DNA of 9,000 bases from Acidobacteriota bacterium (GTDB taxonomy: Bacteria > Acidobacteriota > Terriglobia > Terriglobales > Acidobacteriaceae), in assembly GCA_021778815.1 (NCBI GenBank), contig JAJYBW010000120.1, positions 1-9,000 of the forward strand, written 5' to 3'. The notes under the pieces were generated by a model. That model saw nothing but the letters and a program-made list of their open reading frames with translations, ran no database searches and had not been told where the DNA came from. A program made the translations under genes and the position numbers. This document shows positions 6,907 to 9,000 of the stretch, piece after piece (the first letter of the stretch is position 1; each line of letters starts with the position of its first letter).

Positions 6907-7688
6907 AGGCAAAGATTCCAGCGCTGGGAACAACGATCGTCGTCTCGATGTTTTTATTTGCCGCGCAGGGTTGTAGTCGCCTGCCCGGCAAGCCTGGCTT
7001 TCGCCCGGAAACGATGCGTCCGGATCAGACTGTCGATTTCAACGTTTTGTACAAGGCCAACTGCTCGGCCTGTCACGGTGACCGCGGATTGAATGGCCCG
7101 GCGTTACCGCTGAATAATCCGGTATACCTTGCATGGGCAGGTAAGGAAAAGATGCTTCCCATTGTCACCAGTGGAGAATCGCTGAAGTCCATGCACGCCT
7201 TCGCTCAGTCAAGCGGCGGTATGCTGACGGACCAACAGGTGAACATCATTGTCGACGGAATGATTGCCAAATGGGGTAAACCGGCCATTTTAGATGGAAC
7301 CAGCGTGCCCGGCTATAGCGCGACAACGGCTCCTGATATTGCCGCCGGCAAGATTGCATTCCAGGCCCACTGTGCGAGTTGTCACGGAGAAGACGGAACG
7401 GGTGTAACCGCGACCGGTGCCGCTGCGAAACATACTGTCACCGGCTCGATTGTCGATCCGACCTATCTATCACTCATCAGCAACCGCGGGCTGCGCGACC
7501 TGGTTGTTGCCGGCTTACCCGGCGAGGGAATGCCGGACTGGCGTGGCGATGGATCTGTCAAGCCGATGACGGATAAAGAAGTCACCGACGTGGTTGCGTG
7601 GCTGGGATCGCACCGGGTGCAGTTCCCGGGCCAGCCATTTCCAAGTGCGCCGCCGACCGGTGCGGAAAATTCTACGAAAGGGAAGTAA
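6903..7688 (+). CDS. Dihaem cytochrome c, probable lipoprotein
   Basis: This is an exported electron carrier with two c-type haems, likely linking the Rieske/cytochrome b complex to the CuA oxidase. The N-terminus is basic, with a hydrophobic stretch (about 7-21) ending in AAQGC, so C24 may be lipidated; Gln before Gly-Cys makes the lipobox imperfect. The first haem site is CSACH at 54-58, with M97 in SMHAFAQSSGGMLTD the likely axial Met (compare the common MPAFA motif). The second is CASCH at 157-161, with M210 in GEGMPDW the likely ligand, followed by MTDKEVTDVVAWL typical of class I cytochrome c C-termini. The mature part is two fused cytochrome c domains plus a Pro-rich tail. The ATG at 6903 is chosen because it yields a signal sequence and an ATGA overlap with the upstream gene; extension to 6732 would only shadow that gene. 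Confidence 0.92.
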   Translation: MKAKIPALGTTIVVSMFLFAAQGCSRLPGKPGFRPETMRPDQTVDFNVLYKANCSACHGDRGLNGPALPLNNPVYLAWAGKEKMLPIVTSGESLKSMHAFAQSSGGMLTDQQVNIIVDGMIAKWGKPAILDGTSVPGYSATTAPDIAAGKIAFQAHCASCHGEDGTGVTATGAAAKHTVTGSIVDPTYLSLISNRGLRDLVVAGLPGEGMPDWRGDGSVKPMTDKEVTDVVAWLGSHRVQFPGQPFPSAPPTGAENSTKGK

Positions 7689-7707
7689 GACCGCGGAGTG
7701 ACGCAAC

Positions 7708-7712
7708 AGGAG
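7708..7712 (+). promoter_or_regulatory. Shine-Dalgarno sequence deciding the GTG start of the Rieske gene
   Basis: AGGAG ends 5 nt before the GTG at 7718, which is in frame with the Rieske protein and 29 nt after the cytochrome c stop. The later in-frame ATG at 7769 has no such motif, and earlier in-frame starts fall inside the cytochrome c gene. The GTG is therefore preferred. Confidence 0.6.
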
Positions 7713-7717
7713 TGACT

Positions 7718-8314
7718 GTGGAGAACCCATTGAACGACTTGACCGATAAATCGCACGCCGACAACCCGATGAATTCGCCGAGCGAGCACTCGCGCAGGAA
7801 ATTTCTTTTCAAGGTCGCCTTGTTGCTCAATGGTGCAGTCGGCGCGGTCCTGGCGGTGCCGGTCCTCGGATATCTCTTCGGCCCATTTTTCAGAAAGAAT
7901 TCCAGCTACAACAATTGGGTCTCTGTCGGCAATCTCGAACAGTTTCCTCCGGGAGAAACTCGCCTCGCGAAATATCGCAATCCGATGGGAACGCCTGCCG
8001 ATGGGCAGACCCGCACGCTGCCTTGCTGGGTACGGCATATCGCGAACAATCAGTTTCAGGTTTTCGCTATCAACTGCGCCCATATGGACTGTCCGGTGCA
8101 CTGGTTTCCCCAATCCAAACTGTTCATGTGTCCTTGCCATGGGGGCGTGTATTACCAGGATGGTGCGGTCGCTGCCGGGCCGCCGCCGCGTGGCCTGTTT
8201 CAGTACAAGTACAAAATCGTTGGCAATCAACTTCTGATCTGGGCGGGTGAATTACCTACCCTGTCGACAGAAGCGAGCAATGCCAGTCCGGGGTGCAGCT
8301 CATGCCAGAGTTAA
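7718..8314 (+). CDS. qcrA: Rieske [2Fe-2S] subunit of a bc/b6f-type quinol:cytochrome c reductase
   Basis: This is the iron-sulfur subunit that takes the first electron from quinol at the Qo site and hands it to cytochrome c. It has 198 residues from the GTG start. SRRKFLFK (25-32) followed by a helix at about 33-54 is a Tat-type signal anchor, as expected for a protein exported with its cluster folded. Box I is CAHMDC (120-125) and box II is CPCHGG (138-143). Cluster ligands are C120, H122, C138 and H141; C125 and C140 should form the stabilising disulfide. The Ser usual after CPCHG is Gly, a feature of lower-potential, menaquinol-type Rieske proteins; Y145 is retained. The C-terminus ends in an unusual PGCSSCQS. 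The stop lies 13 nt inside the cytochrome b gene. The symbol follows the Gram-positive naming; petA would serve equally well. Confidence 0.94.
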   Translation: MENPLNDLTDKSHADNPMNSPSEHSRRKFLFKVALLLNGAVGAVLAVPVLGYLFGPFFRKNSSYNNWVSVGNLEQFPPGETRLAKYRNPMGTPADGQTRTLPCWVRHIANNQFQVFAINCAHMDCPVHWFPQSKLFMCPCHGGVYYQDGAVAAGPPPRGLFQYKYKIVGNQLLIWAGELPTLSTEASNASPGCSSCQS

Positions 8315-9000
8315 AACAGAAGGGCATCGCCCTCTATCACTGGCTCGACCGCCGGTTGGGTTTGGTCAAGCCTGCTACCGAGGCCGCCGAGCATCCGATC
8401 CCCGCCAGCAGCGCTAGCTGGTGGTATGTATTCGGCAGCGCGGCCACCGTGATTCTGATGATGCAGGTGGTCACCGGCATTCTGCTGGCGCTGGTATACA
8501 CGCCCACCGCCCGGGATGCATGGAACAGCCTGAACTTTTTGAATCACGGCCTGACGCTGGGATGGTTTCTGCGAGCGCTGCACGGATGGGGATCAGATTT
8601 CATGATCGCCATCGTCCTGATTCACATGACACAGGTCTTTATGTTCGGCGCGTATAAATTCCCCCGGGAACTCACCTGGATTGTCGGCGTGTTTCTGCTG
8701 CTGCTGACGCTGGGCATGGCCTTCACCGGCCAGGTGCTGCGCTTCGATCAGGATGCCTATTGGGGATTGGGGATTGGCGCATCCATCATGGGGAGGGTCC
8801 CATGGATTGGCGGTTGGCTGGTGCACTTCATGCTCGGCGGCCCCATTATCGGGGCGACAACCTTCTCGCGTTTCTTTGCGCTGCACGTGTTTGTGATTCC
8901 AGGAATTCTGATTGCTCTGGTCGGCGTGCATGTGTGGATGGTTCTTCGCCTTGGCATCAACGAGTGGCCAATGCCCGGCCGACTGGTCCGTCGCAGCACC
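8302..9000 (+). CDS. qcrB: Cytochrome b (b6-like N-terminal part), 3' partial
   Basis: This is the membrane subunit with two b haems that carries out the Q cycle with the Rieske protein. The frame is open to the right edge, with 233 codons visible. Haem ligands are H94 and H108 (LHGWGSD, LIHM) and H195 and H210 (FFALHVFVIP, GVHVW). The second pair is 15 apart, as in cytochrome b6 and unlike the 14 of mitochondrial-type cytochrome b. KFPRELTW (119-126) is also b6-like. V43 stands where b6 has the cysteine that binds haem ci/cn. The Qo region reads GQVLRFDQDAYWG (143-155), with Arg-Phe in place of the usual Pro-Trp. The sequence runs on past the normal b6 end (GINEWPMPGR, 218-227), so a fused subunit IV-like part may follow outside the window. 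The ATG at 8302 is 6 nt after GGGGTG and overlaps the Rieske gene; a GTG at 8293 is an alternative. Confidence 0.94.
   Translation, partial: MPELKQKGIALYHWLDRRLGLVKPATEAAEHPIPASSASWWYVFGSAATVILMMQVVTGILLALVYTPTARDAWNSLNFLNHGLTLGWFLRALHGWGSDFMIAIVLIHMTQVFMFGAYKFPRELTWIVGVFLLLLTLGMAFTGQVLRFDQDAYWGLGIGASIMGRVPWIGGWLVHFMLGGPIIGATTFSRFFALHVFVIPGILIALVGVHVWMVLRLGINEWPMPGRLVRRST

Noticed and set aside
7598..7717. Upstream extension of the Rieske protein into the cytochrome c gene
   Set aside because: The added stretch is a shadow of the cytochrome c 3' end, and the GTG at 7718 has a good Shine-Dalgarno sequence and leaves a Tat motif near the N-terminus.
1..9000. Mobile elements, defence genes, CRISPR arrays or RNA genes
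   Set aside because: Reading both strands showed no transposase, integrase, repeat-spacer pattern, tRNA-like cloverleaf or rRNA sequence. Nearly all the DNA is taken up by conserved housekeeping-type genes.

Overview
The window looks like a chromosomal stretch of a Gram-negative, aerobic (or facultatively aerobic), probably menaquinone-using bacterium with moderately GC-rich DNA. Gene order and sequence flavour suggest Acidobacteriota or a relative. That placement is an inference from memory of such operons, and no search was possible. All recognisable genes are on the + strand and tightly packed. I see no tRNA, rRNA, CRISPR array, insertion sequence, integrase or attachment site.

Region 1 (1-2419) holds two genes joined by an ATGA overlap. 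The first is a CNNM/CBS/CorC-HlyC membrane protein whose start lies before the window. The second is a DppB/OppB-type ABC transporter permease. No second permease, ATPase or binding protein follows it here.

Region 2 (2420-2608) is a 189-bp gap and the only sizeable non-coding stretch. It carries a weak promoter candidate, short direct repeats, two mutually exclusive small hairpins and a good Shine-Dalgarno sequence that selects a TTG start for coxB.

Region 3 (2609-9000, running off the right edge) is one respiratory operon. Its order is coxB (subunit II with CuA and a fused cytochrome c domain), coxA (haem-copper subunit I, A1 type), coxC (subunit III), an unrecognised multi-spanning membrane protein, a membrane-anchored dihaem cytochrome c, a Tat-type Rieske iron-sulfur protein, and a b6-like cytochrome b that is incomplete at the 3' end. 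Several junctions overlap: ATGA at coxA/coxC and at the unknown gene/cytochrome c, and 13 nt at Rieske/cytochrome b.

Together the operon encodes a quinol:cytochrome c reductase, its cytochrome c and a caa3-type oxidase. This is a complete electron path from quinol to oxygen and may form a physical supercomplex. Most of it is well-known biology. The points that deserve a second look are: loss of acidic residues at the subunit I/II Mg site of the oxidase, the unrecognised membrane protein, the C-terminal CxxC tail of the Rieske protein, the b6-like histidine spacing without the haem-ci cysteine, and the structured leader before coxB.
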